Assembly (NCBI GenBank): GCA_020135845.1
Contig: JACHTQ010000009.1
Location: 1 to 61,997 of the forward strand
Reading direction: 5' to 3'
DNA length: 61,997 bases
Origin: Campylobacter sp. W0018
Lineage (GTDB): Bacteria; Campylobacterota; Campylobacteria; Campylobacterales; Campylobacteraceae
Part shown: piece by piece, positions 45,735 to 54,853 of the stretch
How positions within the stretch are numbered: position 1 is the stretch's first letter
How the letters are laid out: the number at the start of each line of letters is the position of its first letter
Notes under the pieces: model-generated
The model's database searches: none
The model's input: the letters and a program-made list of their open reading frames with translations, nothing else
What the model was told of the DNA's origin: nothing
Position numbers and translations under genes: made by a program

Positions 45735-46383
45735 AATTGCAGAAATTTCCTCAAAAAGCAAAGCAAATATTTTAAAAAAGCTAGAAAATTACTATCATGA
45801 AACAGAATTTTCTCGCACTCCAAGCATTGATCCTGTAGAGCATATTCGCACCACAGATGATATGCTTAGCGAATTAAAGCAAAAAATGAGTGATAATAGA
45901 TATATCGTTGAAGAAAGCACTCAGGATAAACTTGAAGAAAAAATCAATGAAATTGTCTCGAATTATGGCTATACAAAACTGATCTATCCGCAAAATTTAA
46001 ATTTAAATTTGGAAAAGATTAATGCTGAAGAAAAAGTTTGCTTTGATAAAAATATAGAAGATTTAAGATCTGAAGTTTTTCATAGTGATTTTTCTATTAT
46101 CCATGCAAGAGTTGGAGTTAGCTCCCATGGTGTTGCTTTAGTACTTTCATCAAAAGAACAGCCTAGAATGCTTTCTTTGGCTCCAAAACTTTGTATTGTT
46201 TTGCTTAAAAAAGAAAATATAGTTAAAAGTCTTAGTGAGGCTTTGAATTTAACCAAAAAAGAGCATGAGAATTTACCAAGTAATATTTTGTTTATTGCTG
46301 GACCTTCAAGAACTGCTGATATAGAATTAATAACTGTTTTTGGTGTTCATGGGCCACAACAAGCACACATTATTTTATACTGA
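45727..46383 (+). CDS. lutC: LutC: lactate-oxidation LUD-domain subunit
   Basis: 218 residues, a single LUD domain as in LutC. It ends with the family motif GPSRTADIELITVFGVHGPQ. Start overlaps lutB, completing the lctP-lutABC operon, which then ends at a strong hairpin. Confidence 0.92.
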   Translation: MNKIAEISSKSKANILKKLENYYHETEFSRTPSIDPVEHIRTTDDMLSELKQKMSDNRYIVEESTQDKLEEKINEIVSNYGYTKLIYPQNLNLNLEKINAEEKVCFDKNIEDLRSEVFHSDFSIIHARVGVSSHGVALVLSSKEQPRMLSLAPKLCIVLLKKENIVKSLSEALNLTKKEHENLPSNILFIAGPSRTADIELITVFGVHGPQQAHIILY

Positions 46384-46384
46384 G

Positions 46385-46417
46385 TTTTATTCTAGATAAT
46401 TTTTATCTAGAATAAAA
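46385..46417 (+). terminator. Terminator of the lctP-lutABC operon
   Basis: TTTTATTCTAGATA pairs with TATCTAGAATAAAA around a 5-base loop, right after the lutC stop. Confidence 0.75.
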
Positions 46418-46574
46418 ATTAAACTACAAAATTAAAAATTTATTCCTATTTTTATAAATTTCACATATTCTGCTAATTAATAGTATTTTAATCCTAAATT
46501 AAATAATTTTTTGATAAATTACTAAAAATAATTAAGATTATATTTATAAATTAATGTTTTAAGGAAAACTATTA

Positions 46575-46931
46575 ATGTTAATTTACATAAATAAATACGA
46601 TAAATTAATTTATCATCAAGATACAAATGATGAAAATTGCTTCATTGTTTCTATAAAAAATATAAATAATTTTTTTTACTCAAGACTTGTTTATACAGAT
46701 TTTAAATTTTTCATTGATAGCCATTTGACTTTAAATCAATTCATTGAAAATAGTTCAGATGATCGCGGTATATACTTTAAATACTTTTTTTCAGATCTCT
46801 TTCATTTTAATACAAAACAAAATCAATTTAACTCAGATATCATTCATATCATGAAAGAAATTTTTAAACTCATTGCAAGCGAAGAAAATAAAACGATGCA
46901 AAATATTAAAATATTTTTAAAAAAAATGTAA
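46575..46931 (+). CDS. Hypothetical protein, 118 aa
   Basis: Rich in Phe, Ile, Asn and Asp. No signal peptide, membrane helix or known motif. AAGGA lies 8 bases upstream of the ATG, and a hairpin terminator follows, so it is a self-contained gene, not junk. Both the 191-base region before and the 155-base region after are AT-rich. Not recognised; possibly Campylobacter-specific. Confidence 0.55.
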   Translation: MLIYINKYDKLIYHQDTNDENCFIVSIKNINNFFYSRLVYTDFKFFIDSHLTLNQFIENSSDDRGIYFKYFFSDLFHFNTKQNQFNSDIIHIMKEIFKLIASEENKTMQNIKIFLKKM

Positions 46932-46951
46932 AACCTTTTAGTCTTTTCAAG

Positions 46952-46977
46952 CAATAGATAAGTTTATTTATCTATTG
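46952..46977 (+). terminator. Terminator after the 118-aa gene
   Basis: CAATAGATAA pairs with TTATCTATTG around a 6-base loop, followed by TTTTTATTT. Confidence 0.75.
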
Positions 46978-47013
46978 TTTTTATTTATTAAAATCATAGA
47001 AAAATTTAATTTA

Positions 47014-47049
47014 ATAATATCAATTATTTTTTATTATAATATCAATTAT
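47014..47049 (+). promoter_or_regulatory. Two-copy 22-bp-phased palindrome array (putative operator)
   Basis: ATAATATCAATTAT occurs at 47014-47027 and again at 47036-47049, exactly 22 bases apart, within a 17-base perfect direct repeat. Each is an inverted repeat (ATAAT-N4-ATTAT). It sits just upstream of a TATATAAAT -10-like site (47064-47072) and the start at 47087. The same element, in three copies with the same period, precedes the autotransporter at 60397. Confidence 0.55.
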
Positions 47050-47086
47050 TTTTAATAGAAAATATATAAATTTAAAAGGTGAACTT

Positions 47087-48829
47087 ATGCTTAATCAAAT
47101 TTATTATTATTATTTTAACTCTAATTATGAAAAATGTTTAAAAATAAGTGAAAAATATCTTGATAATATTGATGCTTTAACATATGCTACGCTATGTTCT
47201 TTTAAGCTATCCATAAATGATAAAGCTTTGTATTATGCCAAACAACTTTTTTTAAAAAATGCAACCAGTTTCAACGGTCTTTTTCTTGCAAAGGCTTATA
47301 TATTAAATTCCAAATTTCAAGAAGCGCTTGATCTGTTTAAAAAGCTTTTGGAAAAAAATGATGCTTTACACGATGAAATCAATTTAGAATTAGCTTTGCT
47401 CTTTCAAATGATAGGCAAATTAGAAGAAACAGAAAAAATCTTTCAAAATTTACTCAAAAAAGATCTTTATAATTTAAATTTATGGAAAAGTTATGCTGAA
47501 ATCTACTTTAAAAAAGATTTCAATAAAGCCCTTAAAGCCCATGAAGAGCTCTGTACTTTTTGCATACAAACTAACGAAAAAATCAAACAAGGATTGTTAG
47601 CAGAAAAAACACATTTTAATACATCAAGTTTTCAAGATCGTCTGCAAAATAAAACAAAAGAAAATATAACAATCGCAAAAATTGAAGAATTTTTAAATAC
47701 CCAAATTTTACCCCAAAAAGCATATTTACTTTTTAAACTTTTTAAAATAGAACAATCTTTAACCTTGTTTCAATCCTTACAAGAATTTAATCAACATAGC
47801 GCTCAATTTTGGCAAAACTATGCCAAGGTTTTAGAATTTAGCTCCAATTATCAAAATGCTTATTATGCATATCAAAAAGCTTTGAGTTTGCACTCGCACG
47901 CAACTTATAAATTTGATTTGGCCTATCTTTTAATGCGTATGGGCGTAGAGGACAATTTTGAAGAAGGGAAAAAATTTTATGAAAGCCGACTTTTTTATGC
48001 TCATAATGAAACTTTTTCAGCCTACCACTACAATAAAACAATGCAAGCTTTCAATAAAGACGGCATAGAAGCATTTAAAAATAAAGAAATTCTTGTGTTC
48101 TGTGAGCAAGGATATGGAGATACCATCATGTATTCTAGATGTTTAGAAAAAATTTGCCAAATCGCTTCTAATGTACTTTTTGCGCCTCAAAGTGCTATGT
48201 ATGAAATGTTTAAAAGTCAAATCAAAATTTTAAATCAATCCAAAAAGAGCTTTAAAAATTTAAAAGTATTAAAAAGTTTGCCAAAAAATTTTGATTATGC
48301 TATGCCAATTTGTTCTTTACCTTTTTTTATGGATATCAAATTAACAGAACTTTCCCAACTAAAAACCCCAATAAAAGCGTATCATAGAACACAAGATAAA
48401 ATCAAAAAAATAGGAATTTTTTGGTTTACTCCAAATGCTATAGATTCTGAAACGACAAGGAATTTTGAATTAGAATTTTTACTTGATAGTTTAAAAGATA
48501 CACCATATGAGCTTATTTCTTTCCAAATGCAAGGTGATTATAAATTGCCAGATAAAATAGAAAATAGAGCCACAAAAATAAAAAATTGGAATGATACTTT
48601 AAATAATTTAAGCGATATCGATTGTATGATCACTATAGATAGTGCTATAGCACATCTTAGTTTAGCCCTTGAAATTCCAACAATAGTTCTTTTAAAACCA
48701 AGATTTGATTGGCGTTGGGGAAAATTTGAACAACCAAAAAGCTTTTTTTGGCCAAAAGCAAAAATTTTAGTCGTTAAAGATGAGAAAAATGCCAAAGCAG
48801 AACTTAACAAACTCATAAAAACCATTTAA
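47087..48829 (+). CDS. TPR protein with C-terminal glycosyltransferase-9-like domain
   Basis: 580 residues, no signal peptide. Residues 1-~300 are TPR helices. The C-terminal part (~330-580) resembles the nucleotide-sugar glycosyltransferase fold of family 9: CEQGYGDTIMYSRCLEKI, then WNDTLNNLSDIDCMITIDSA, AHLSLALEIPTIVLL and WRWGKFEQPKSF. TPR-plus-transferase proteins of this kind are known in bacteria with glycosylated surface or flagellar proteins. The acceptor is unknown. Start follows AAAAGGTGA. A decayed zinc-ribbon gene lies directly downstream. Confidence 0.75.
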   Translation: MLNQIYYYYFNSNYEKCLKISEKYLDNIDALTYATLCSFKLSINDKALYYAKQLFLKNATSFNGLFLAKAYILNSKFQEALDLFKKLLEKNDALHDEINLELALLFQMIGKLEETEKIFQNLLKKDLYNLNLWKSYAEIYFKKDFNKALKAHEELCTFCIQTNEKIKQGLLAEKTHFNTSSFQDRLQNKTKENITIAKIEEFLNTQILPQKAYLLFKLFKIEQSLTLFQSLQEFNQHSAQFWQNYAKVLEFSSNYQNAYYAYQKALSLHSHATYKFDLAYLLMRMGVEDNFEEGKKFYESRLFYAHNETFSAYHYNKTMQAFNKDGIEAFKNKEILVFCEQGYGDTIMYSRCLEKICQIASNVLFAPQSAMYEMFKSQIKILNQSKKSFKNLKVLKSLPKNFDYAMPICSLPFFMDIKLTELSQLKTPIKAYHRTQDKIKKIGIFWFTPNAIDSETTRNFELEFLLDSLKDTPYELISFQMQGDYKLPDKIENRATKIKNWNDTLNNLSDIDCMITIDSAIAHLSLALEIPTIVLLKPRFDWRWGKFEQPKSFFWPKAKILVVKDEKNAKAELNKLIKTI

Positions 48830-48839
48830 GGAGTATATC

Positions 48840-49016
48840 ATCGAAAAAGTTAAATATTTTATTTTAGATAAAGAGTATTACTCTTATCCTATATTAAGTT
48901 AAGAAGTTATTTGTCCTTATTGCAATCCGTAGAATACGCTTCAAATTTAGAGCAAATGCAAAAAAGAATGTCCTTTTTGCAAAAATAAAATGAAAATTCA
49001 TTTAAATAAAAAATAA
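48840..49016 (+). pseudogene. Remnant of a small zinc-ribbon protein gene
   Basis: An AAGGAG ribosome site is followed at 48840 by ATC where an ATG would be expected. The 59-codon frame then reads EKVKYFILDKEYYSYPILS and holds two CxxC motifs, CPYCN and CPFCKNKMKIHLNKK, ending at TAA 49014-49016. It has three in-frame stops (TAA, TAG, TAG). The two CxxC pairs make a zinc ribbon likely in the original ~58-residue protein. It would have been the gene after the TPR/glycosyltransferase gene, 10 bases away. Confidence 0.6.
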
Positions 49017-49907
49017 TTATCTTGCGTTAAAAAAACTGCTTTTATAGATCAGTTGAGTAAAACTTTGACTTATTAAACTTGAAGTTTTATTCTCCAAACG
49101 ATTAAATAATTTATCGATTTTATCTTCTTCTTTCCAAATAGGCGTTTGAACCTTGCTAAGTTTTTCAAGCTCTTTTTTAGCATTTTCATAGTTGCTAACA
49201 TCATCAATTAAACCTAATTCCTTAGCTTTTTGCGCTAAAAATACTCTTGCATTAGCCCAAGTATCTTTTTGAGCTTTGTCTAAATTTCTTTCCTTGGAAA
49301 CAAAATTAACAAATAAATCATAACTTTGATTGATTAAATCTTGCAAATATTGCTTTTCTTTGCCACTCCAAGCCCTTGTAAAAGTTCCTGCACTTTTAAA
49401 TTCTCCCGCTTGTATGGTTTGCTCTTTAATGCCTAATTTATTAGCCAACTCACTAATATCAGCCCCCTGCATAATCACTCCAATCGATCCAATAAAACTT
49501 GCAGGATTAGCCAAAATTTTATTAGCTCCGACCCCTGCTAAGTAACTCCCACTTGCCATAGTACCACTTGCATATACCACCACAGGTTTTTTAGCTCTTA
49601 AATCTTTTATAGCTAAAGCAAGTTCCATACTTGGAGCAAAAGCACCTCCTGGAGAATCGATCGCAAAAAGAACCCCTTTAATTTGATCATCATTTTTAGC
49701 GTTGATGATTTTTTCTAATACAGAAGAACTATCAAAAATTTCACCCTTTAAATCAATACGTTCTAAATTAGCAAAATGCGAATTTGAACCTTGGCTTGAA
49801 GCAAAAATCCAAATCACAATCAACAATAAAACAAAAGTTTTAAAATAAGTATTGATAAATTTAATACCATTTCCTAGAATTTTAAAAAACGATTTTATAA
49901 ATTGCAT
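49017..49907 (-). CDS. sppA: Signal peptide peptidase SppA, short form
   Basis: 296 residues, the single-domain form of this membrane-bound Ser/Lys protease. One N-terminal membrane helix (~22-40), then the S49 peptidase domain with IDSPGGAFAPSMELA, ASGTMASGSYLAGVGANKIL (nucleophile Ser) and IGSIGVIMQG; the catalytic Lys is expected in the following segment. It degrades cleaved signal peptides. Overlaps the deaminase gene by 13 bases. Confidence 0.93.
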   Translation of the reverse strand: MQFIKSFFKILGNGIKFINTYFKTFVLLLIVIWIFASSQGSNSHFANLERIDLKGEIFDSSSVLEKIINAKNDDQIKGVLFAIDSPGGAFAPSMELALAIKDLRAKKPVVVYASGTMASGSYLAGVGANKILANPASFIGSIGVIMQGADISELANKLGIKEQTIQAGEFKSAGTFTRAWSGKEKQYLQDLINQSYDLFVNFVSKERNLDKAQKDTWANARVFLAQKAKELGLIDDVSNYENAKKELEKLSKVQTPIWKEEDKIDKLFNRLENKTSSLISQSFTQLIYKSSFFNAR

Positions 49908-51124
49908 TCTTTTCCTTTTATAAAAAATTTTTCCACTTCTTTAGCATTTAAAATAAATTGCAAAGGCGCTTGTTTTTTTTCACATTCTCCAAGATTAAAA
50001 ACGCTAAAATCCGCATTTTTTCCGACTTTCAATTCTCCTGCATTTAAATTTAAAGCTTTTGCAGGATATAAAGTTGCCATTTGCAAAAGCTTAGAAGCTA
50101 AATTCAGTAAATCTTCCCCTTGATGAATTAATAAATTCGCACGCATTTCATCAAGCAAGGATAAAGAGATATTAGAACTAAGTCCATCTGTTCCAAGATG
50201 GACATTTAAACCACTCTTTAAAGCTTTTTTTAAATCAAATCTTTTTTGGCTTAACAGACGATTTGAGAAAGCGCAATGAGTTATAGAATGATAAGTTTTA
50301 TCTAGCCATTCATATTCTTTTAAATACACACAATGCGTAAAAAGAGTTTTTACATTTTCAAAAAGCTTTGCATAATCTTTTGGCGCATAAAATGGCTTAG
50401 GATTAGCTATAAAATTTTCCAACCATTTTTTAAATCCACCTTGTGCTTTTCTTAGCCAATTATTTTCAGCCCTACTTTCTAAAAAATGAGTGCTTACTAA
50501 CAAATCATATTTTCTTGCCAAATTAAGCGCAAAATGAGCAAGTTTTGGATGAGTAGAGTAAGCAGAATGTACAGAAATTGCAGGGATAAAAAATTCACTT
50601 TTATGCTTTAAAGAATTTTCAAATCTTTGTAAAAATTCAACTTTTTTTTCTTCAATTTGATCTTCATTTGTACCTAAAATTTCATTAAAATAAACAACGC
50701 GTATACCCTTTTTGCTCGCTTTTAAACAGGCATTAAAATCGCTCCCAAAGCTTGAAATTTCACCTATAGTTCCCACTCCGCTTCTTTGTATTTTTCTTAT
50801 ATTTTCAAAAATCAATTCTTCTTTAGCTTTAGCGCTTAAAAAAGAGCGTGATTTAATCACACTTTTAAGCCAAGTCAAAAACTCTCCAAAATGTAAAGTT
50901 GTAGAATTAGCGCTAAATTCTAAGTGCGTATGGGGATTAATAAAAGCGGGAAGAATAATGGAATTTTGATCTGTTTTTATCCATTGAGCCTTAGGATATT
51001 TTTTTAACAAATACTCAAGTTCTCCAAATTCTAAGATTTTATCCTCAAAAACAAAAGCTTGATTTTCTAAAATAGTAAAATTTTCATCACATAAAAAAAG
51101 ATACTTTGCGCCTATAATATACAC
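49895..51124 (-). CDS. Metal-dependent amidohydrolase, probable aminofutalosine deaminase
   Basis: 409 residues, TIM-barrel amidohydrolase. Metal ligands: PAFINPHTHLEF (HxH), VSTHFLES (His), and LGTDGLSSN (Asp). Campylobacter makes menaquinone by the futalosine route, in which 6-amino-6-deoxyfutalosine must be deaminated. Members of this subgroup, formerly called chlorohydrolases, have been assigned that step in Campylobacterota, which is the best guess here. No other menaquinone gene is nearby. Divergent from aroQ. Confidence 0.8.
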   Translation of the reverse strand: MYIIGAKYLFLCDENFTILENQAFVFEDKILEFGELEYLLKKYPKAQWIKTDQNSIILPAFINPHTHLEFSANSTTLHFGEFLTWLKSVIKSRSFLSAKAKEELIFENIRKIQRSGVGTIGEISSFGSDFNACLKASKKGIRVVYFNEILGTNEDQIEEKKVEFLQRFENSLKHKSEFFIPAISVHSAYSTHPKLAHFALNLARKYDLLVSTHFLESRAENNWLRKAQGGFKKWLENFIANPKPFYAPKDYAKLFENVKTLFTHCVYLKEYEWLDKTYHSITHCAFSNRLLSQKRFDLKKALKSGLNVHLGTDGLSSNISLSLLDEMRANLLIHQGEDLLNLASKLLQMATLYPAKALNLNAGELKVGKNADFSVFNLGECEKKQAPLQFILNAKEVEKFFIKGKECNL

Positions 51125-51179
51125 GAATTTTTCCTTAAAAATAAAATCATGATTGTAGCAAAAATTTATTTTAAAATGT

Positions 51180-51185
51180 TATAAT
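51180..51185 (+). promoter_or_regulatory. Extended -10 promoter of aroQ
   Basis: TGTTATAAT (TG plus TATAAT), 34 bases before the aroQ ATG in the divergent gap. Confidence 0.6.
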
Positions 51186-51218
51186 AGAAAGTTAAAAATA
51201 ATTTTTAAGGTGAATTTT

Positions 51219-51698
51219 ATGAAAATAATGGTCATTCAAGGTCCAAATATCAACATGTTAGGAATACGAGAGATCAATATCTACGGCGCAATGAAAATGG
51301 ATGATATCCACGAGCAAATGAAAATTGCAGCATCTCAAAATAATGTTGAACTTGACTTTTTTCAAAGTAATTTTGAAGGAGAAATTGTAGATAAAATTCA
51401 AGAGTGTTTGGGCACCAAAGATGGGATTATTATCAATGCTGGAGCTTACACTCATACTTCTGTAGCGATTCGTGATGCAATAGCAGCAGTAGCTTTGCCA
51501 ACTGTAGAAGTTCATATTTCTAACACTTATCGCAGAGAAGAATTTCGTCAAAAAAGTTTAATCGCTCCAGTTTGCTCTGGATCGATTATAGGTTTTGGTC
51601 CTTTTGGATATCATTTAGCCCTTATGGGTGTGATCCAAATTTGCGATCAAATTAACAATTTGCGCAGTATGCAAGCACAAGCACAGGTTCAAAATTAA
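51219..51698 (+). CDS. aroQ: 3-Dehydroquinate dehydratase, type II
   Basis: Shikimate pathway step three. 159 residues from the ATG at 51219, which follows AAGGTGA; a GTG three codons earlier is part of that ribosome site. Type II signatures: [39 protein letters not shown] and VEVHISN. Compared with the C. jejuni protein as I recall it, about one residue in ten differs, a hint that the window is not C. jejuni sensu stricto. The Gly in NAGAYTH is Ala in most relatives. Confidence 0.96.
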   Translation: MKIMVIQGPNINMLGIREINIYGAMKMDDIHEQMKIAASQNNVELDFFQSNFEGEIVDKIQECLGTKDGIIINAGAYTHTSVAIRDAIAAVALPTVEVHISNTYRREEFRQKSLIAPVCSGSIIGFGPFGYHLALMGVIQICDQINNLRSMQAQAQVQN

Positions 51699-51704
51699 AC
51701 CGTA

Positions 51705-52178
51705 ATGCTAAAAATAAAAGGGGCAAGACGACTAGAAAAAAGTCGTTTTTTTCCTTATTTTAGCCGAGATAAAAAGGAGTTTAAATACTTTGCCGTTTTG
51801 GGCCTAGGAAGTAACATAGAGCCTGAAAAAAAACGTTTTGATGCTTTATTTAGAAAATTCATGGATGATAAAAGAATAAAAGTTTTAGAAACCTCACCTT
51901 ATCTCATCAATGAAGCTTTTGGATTTAAAGCGCAAAAAGATTTTACTAATGCTGTTATGCTAGTACAAACAAATTTACACGCAAGAGCTTTTTTGAAAGT
52001 TTTACTTTTTTATGAGTTGAAATTCAAACGCAAAAGAACTTTCAAAAACGCTCCTAGAACGCTTGATTTAGATCTTTTATATTTTTCAAGAAAAGTCAAG
52101 CGAGATGCGTGGTGTGAGGTGCCCCATCCAGGGGTTAAAGAAAGAATAAGCGTAATTTTACCTTTGGGCTTGATATAA
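51705..52178 (+). CDS. folK: HPPK, folate-pathway pyrophosphokinase
   Basis: Transfers pyrophosphate from ATP to 6-hydroxymethyl-7,8-dihydropterin. 157 residues. Visible motifs are LGLGSNIEPEKKRFD, a middle segment FTNAVMLVQT and the signature NAPRTLDLDLLYFS; the ending is PHPGVKERISVILPL. The N-terminus has ~30 extra residues compared with the core family. Lies 6 bases after aroQ and 12 before flhF. Confidence 0.93.
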   Translation: MLKIKGARRLEKSRFFPYFSRDKKEFKYFAVLGLGSNIEPEKKRFDALFRKFMDDKRIKVLETSPYLINEAFGFKAQKDFTNAVMLVQTNLHARAFLKVLLFYELKFKRKRTFKNAPRTLDLDLLYFSRKVKRDAWCEVPHPGVKERISVILPLGLI

Positions 52179-52190
52179 CAAGGATTATAA

Positions 52191-53624
52191 ATGGGACAAC
52201 TTATCCATACCTTTACCGTTGAAGATACAGATCAAATCATACCTAAAGTCAAAGAAGACTATGGCGATAAAGCGCTCATCATCACCAATAAACAAATTCG
52301 CCCAAAAACCCTTAATCGTGGTGCGCTTTATGAAGTGATGGTTGCCATTGAAGAAGCTGATTATCACGAACATCTTAAAAAAATGGGAAAAAGCCTACCG
52401 CCTAAAAAACCTATTCAAAAAAATATCTCAAATCCTGATATCTTAGAAAAACCAAAAGTCAAAACTACAAACGTAAGCGAAGATGAAGATGTTATTCTTG
52501 ATTTTTCAAACGCAAAAGCCAGTTTAAATTTAGGCGCTTCTAGAGTTGAAAATAAAAACTATCAAGACTTTCCACCTAGTAAAATAAATCCCAATTCTTC
52601 GATGGGTTTTAGTGATTTTAAAGAGCGCTTGAGTGAGGTTAGCAGTGAAATTTCTAAAGTAACTAATACGCCTTTGGAAGATTATACACCTCAACCAAAT
52701 TATAATAAAAAAATAGAACATGTTGAAAAACAAATCAATAAACTCAATGACAAAATTGATCTTTTAGCCGATATGATGTGGGATGAAAAAGCCGAAGCCC
52801 GTAACAATCTCATCATTCCTCCAGAATTTGCAACCATTTATAAACAAGCCAAAGAAAGTGGGATGCTTGAAAAACACTTAGAAGCTATCATGAAAGCAAC
52901 AATTGAAAATATGCCAGCTTCCATGAAAACTAATAAAGAAGCGGTGCAAAGATATTTTTACTCTCTTTTGAGAAATATTTTACCTTGTCGCATTGAAAGC
53001 GATATCAAAAAGCAAAAAATTATGATGTTAGTTGGCCCAACAGGCGTAGGAAAAACTACTACTTTAGCAAAATTAGCTTTTAGATATGCTTATGGTGATA
53101 AACGTTATAAAACGGGTATTATCACGCTTGATACTTATAGAATTGGTGCGGTAGAGCAGCTTTTTCAATATGCTAAAATGATGAAACTTCCTATCATTGA
53201 TAGCATAGAGCCAAAGGATCTTGATGAAGCGATTAAAAGCTTAAATAATTGTGAAATTATCTTAGTTGATACTATAGGAAATTCACAATACGATCAAACC
53301 AAACTAGCCAAAACGAAAGAATTTTTAATGCATTCTAATGCTGAAATTGATGTTAATTTAGTGATTTCAGCAAATACAAAACATGAAGATTTGATGGAAA
53401 TTTACAAAAACTTCTCATTTTTAAATATAGACACTCTTATTATCACCAAATTTGATGAAACCAAAGTGTTTGGAAATATATTTTCTCTTATTTATGAAAC
53501 AAATATACCTCTTAGCTTTTTTTCAACTGGACAAGAAGTTCCAGATGATATAGAAGTAGCAAACAGTGACTTTTTAGTTCGTTGCATCCTAGAAGGTTTT
53601 AACAAAGGAAAAAATAATGGATAA
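52191..53624 (+). CDS. flhF: FlhF, flagellar placement GTPase
   Basis: SRP-type GTPase that sets polar flagellum position and feeds into sigma-54 control of flagellar genes in Campylobacter. 477 residues: N-terminal B region (~1-190), then NG domain with [19 protein letters not shown] (G1), [12 protein letters not shown] (SRP-GTPase insert), DTIGNSQYD (G3) and TKFDE (G4). AAGGAT precedes the ATG. Starts the flagellar operon flhF-flhG-flgV-fliA-fliM-fliY with overlapping genes throughout. Confidence 0.96.
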   Translation: MGQLIHTFTVEDTDQIIPKVKEDYGDKALIITNKQIRPKTLNRGALYEVMVAIEEADYHEHLKKMGKSLPPKKPIQKNISNPDILEKPKVKTTNVSEDEDVILDFSNAKASLNLGASRVENKNYQDFPPSKINPNSSMGFSDFKERLSEVSSEISKVTNTPLEDYTPQPNYNKKIEHVEKQINKLNDKIDLLADMMWDEKAEARNNLIIPPEFATIYKQAKESGMLEKHLEAIMKATIENMPASMKTNKEAVQRYFYSLLRNILPCRIESDIKKQKIMMLVGPTGVGKTTTLAKLAFRYAYGDKRYKTGIITLDTYRIGAVEQLFQYAKMMKLPIIDSIEPKDLDEAIKSLNNCEIILVDTIGNSQYDQTKLAKTKEFLMHSNAEIDVNLVISANTKHEDLMEIYKNFSFLNIDTLIITKFDETKVFGNIFSLIYETNIPLSFFSTGQEVPDDIEVANSDFLVRCILEGFNKGKNNG

Positions 53625-54483
53625 TCAAGCCAATAAACTTCGCACTTTAATGAACCAAAATGGCAGCAAAAAATCACAAAATACTCATTTTATCGCCATT
53701 ACAAGCGGTAAAGGTGGTGTAGGTAAAAGCACCATCAGTGCAAATTTAGCTAATGTTTTAGCAAAGAATGGCTACAAGGTAGGATTATTTGATGCTGATA
53801 TTGGCTTAGCGAATTTAGATGTGATTTTAAATGTTCGTATTCATAAAAATCTTTTACATGTTTTACGCGGAGAATGCTCTTTAGAAGATATACTCATCGA
53901 AGTAAAACCTAATTTATGGCTTATACCAGGCGAAAGCGGAGATGAAATTTTAAAATACAATGACAAAAATATTTATGAAAGATTTTTAAATCAAGCAAGT
54001 ATTTTAGATGAACTTGATTTCCTCATTATAGATACAGGAGCAGGGATTGGAGGCAACACCTTGAATTTTTTAGAAATGGCTGATGAAGTTGTTGTCGTTA
54101 CTGTTCCTGATCCTGCTGCAATTACAGATGCTTATGCCACTATTAAAACTACTTCAAAAACTAAAGAAAATTTACTCATGCTATTTAATGTGGTAAAAAA
54201 TGAAAAAGAAGCTTTAAAGGTTTTTGAAAATATTAAAAAAGTTGCAGATGCTAATATTAAAAATCCTCTTAATTTAGAATTTTTAGGACATTTAAGTTCC
54301 TCAAAAGATGTTAGTTTAAGCATAAAAAAACGCACCCTATTTACAGATGAAAATACCAATGTGAGCGATGAGTTAAAATCCATAGCTTCCAAGCTTTTAT
54401 ATAGGTTGGAACGGAAAATGCTTGATAATGTTTCAAGTCGAAGTTTTTCAAATTTCTTTAGAAAAATTATCGAAAGATTTTAA
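53617..54483 (+). CDS. flhG: FlhG (YlxH/FleN), flagellar number ATPase
   Basis: MinD-type ATPase that limits flagellar number together with FlhF and, in Campylobacter, also affects division site. 288 residues. Deviant Walker [31 protein letters not shown] (A') and [10 protein letters not shown]. An N-terminal ~20-residue helix precedes the core, as needed to stimulate FlhF. Overlaps flhF by 8 bases. Confidence 0.95.
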   Translation: MDNQANKLRTLMNQNGSKKSQNTHFIAITSGKGGVGKSTISANLANVLAKNGYKVGLFDADIGLANLDVILNVRIHKNLLHVLRGECSLEDILIEVKPNLWLIPGESGDEILKYNDKNIYERFLNQASILDELDFLIIDTGAGIGGNTLNFLEMADEVVVVTVPDPAAITDAYATIKTTSKTKENLLMLFNVVKNEKEALKVFENIKKVADANIKNPLNLEFLGHLSSSKDVSLSIKKRTLFTDENTNVSDELKSIASKLLYRLERKMLDNVSSRSFSNFFRKIIERF

Positions 54484-54496
54484 TAAAGAAGAGATA

Positions 54497-54853
54497 ATGA
54501 GACCAGAAAATTATGTAGCATTTTTTACAGTTTGTGGATTTTTTATAGGGTTATCTTTTAGCATTGCTAGCATTGATAATCCTTTTGATGTTTTAGTTTT
54601 TACTTGCTTGATTACTTTTATGTTTTATGTTTGCATCCATATTGCCATCATTTGCTTTATTGATATTAAAAAAATTAGTGGAAGAATTTTTAATAAAAAT
54701 GAATATGAAAGAACAAGCAATAATATTATCAATGATCTTGTAATTCGCGAAAAGAAAATGGATACAATTTTAGAAAAACTTAACAAAGAAAGAGAAGAAC
54801 TTAAGAAAAACGAATCAAAAGAAAGACGTAAGCATGCAAAAAAAGCCGCCTAA
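54497..54853 (+). CDS. flgV: Small two-helix membrane protein, FlgV-like flagellar protein
   Basis: 118 residues from the ATG at 54497, which follows AAGAAGAG; an in-frame ATG at 54422 would overlap flhG by 61 bases and is less likely. Two membrane helices (~6-50) are followed by a charged helix, probably a coil (~65-118). In Helicobacter pylori the gene between flhG and fliA is reported as FlgV, a motor-ring protein needed for full motility. Position and topology match; the name is taken by analogy from memory. Confidence 0.7.
   Translation: MRPENYVAFFTVCGFFIGLSFSIASIDNPFDVLVFTCLITFMFYVCIHIAIICFIDIKKISGRIFNKNEYERTSNNIINDLVIREKKMDTILEKLNKEREELKKNESKERRKHAKKAA

Noticed and set aside
46575..46931. 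118-aa hypothetical gene as a non-coding artefact
   Set aside because: It has a good ribosome site, a full open frame and its own terminator, so it was kept as a gene with moderate confidence.
47014..47049. 22-bp arrays as CRISPR repeats
   Set aside because: Units are contiguous or nearly so with no unique spacers of 30 bases, only two or three copies, and no cas gene nearby.
54422..54496. Upstream ATG for the FlgV-like gene at 54422
   Set aside because: It would overlap flhG by 61 bases and add 25 residues that simply mirror flhG coding; the ATG at 54497 has a ribosome site and starts right before the first membrane helix.
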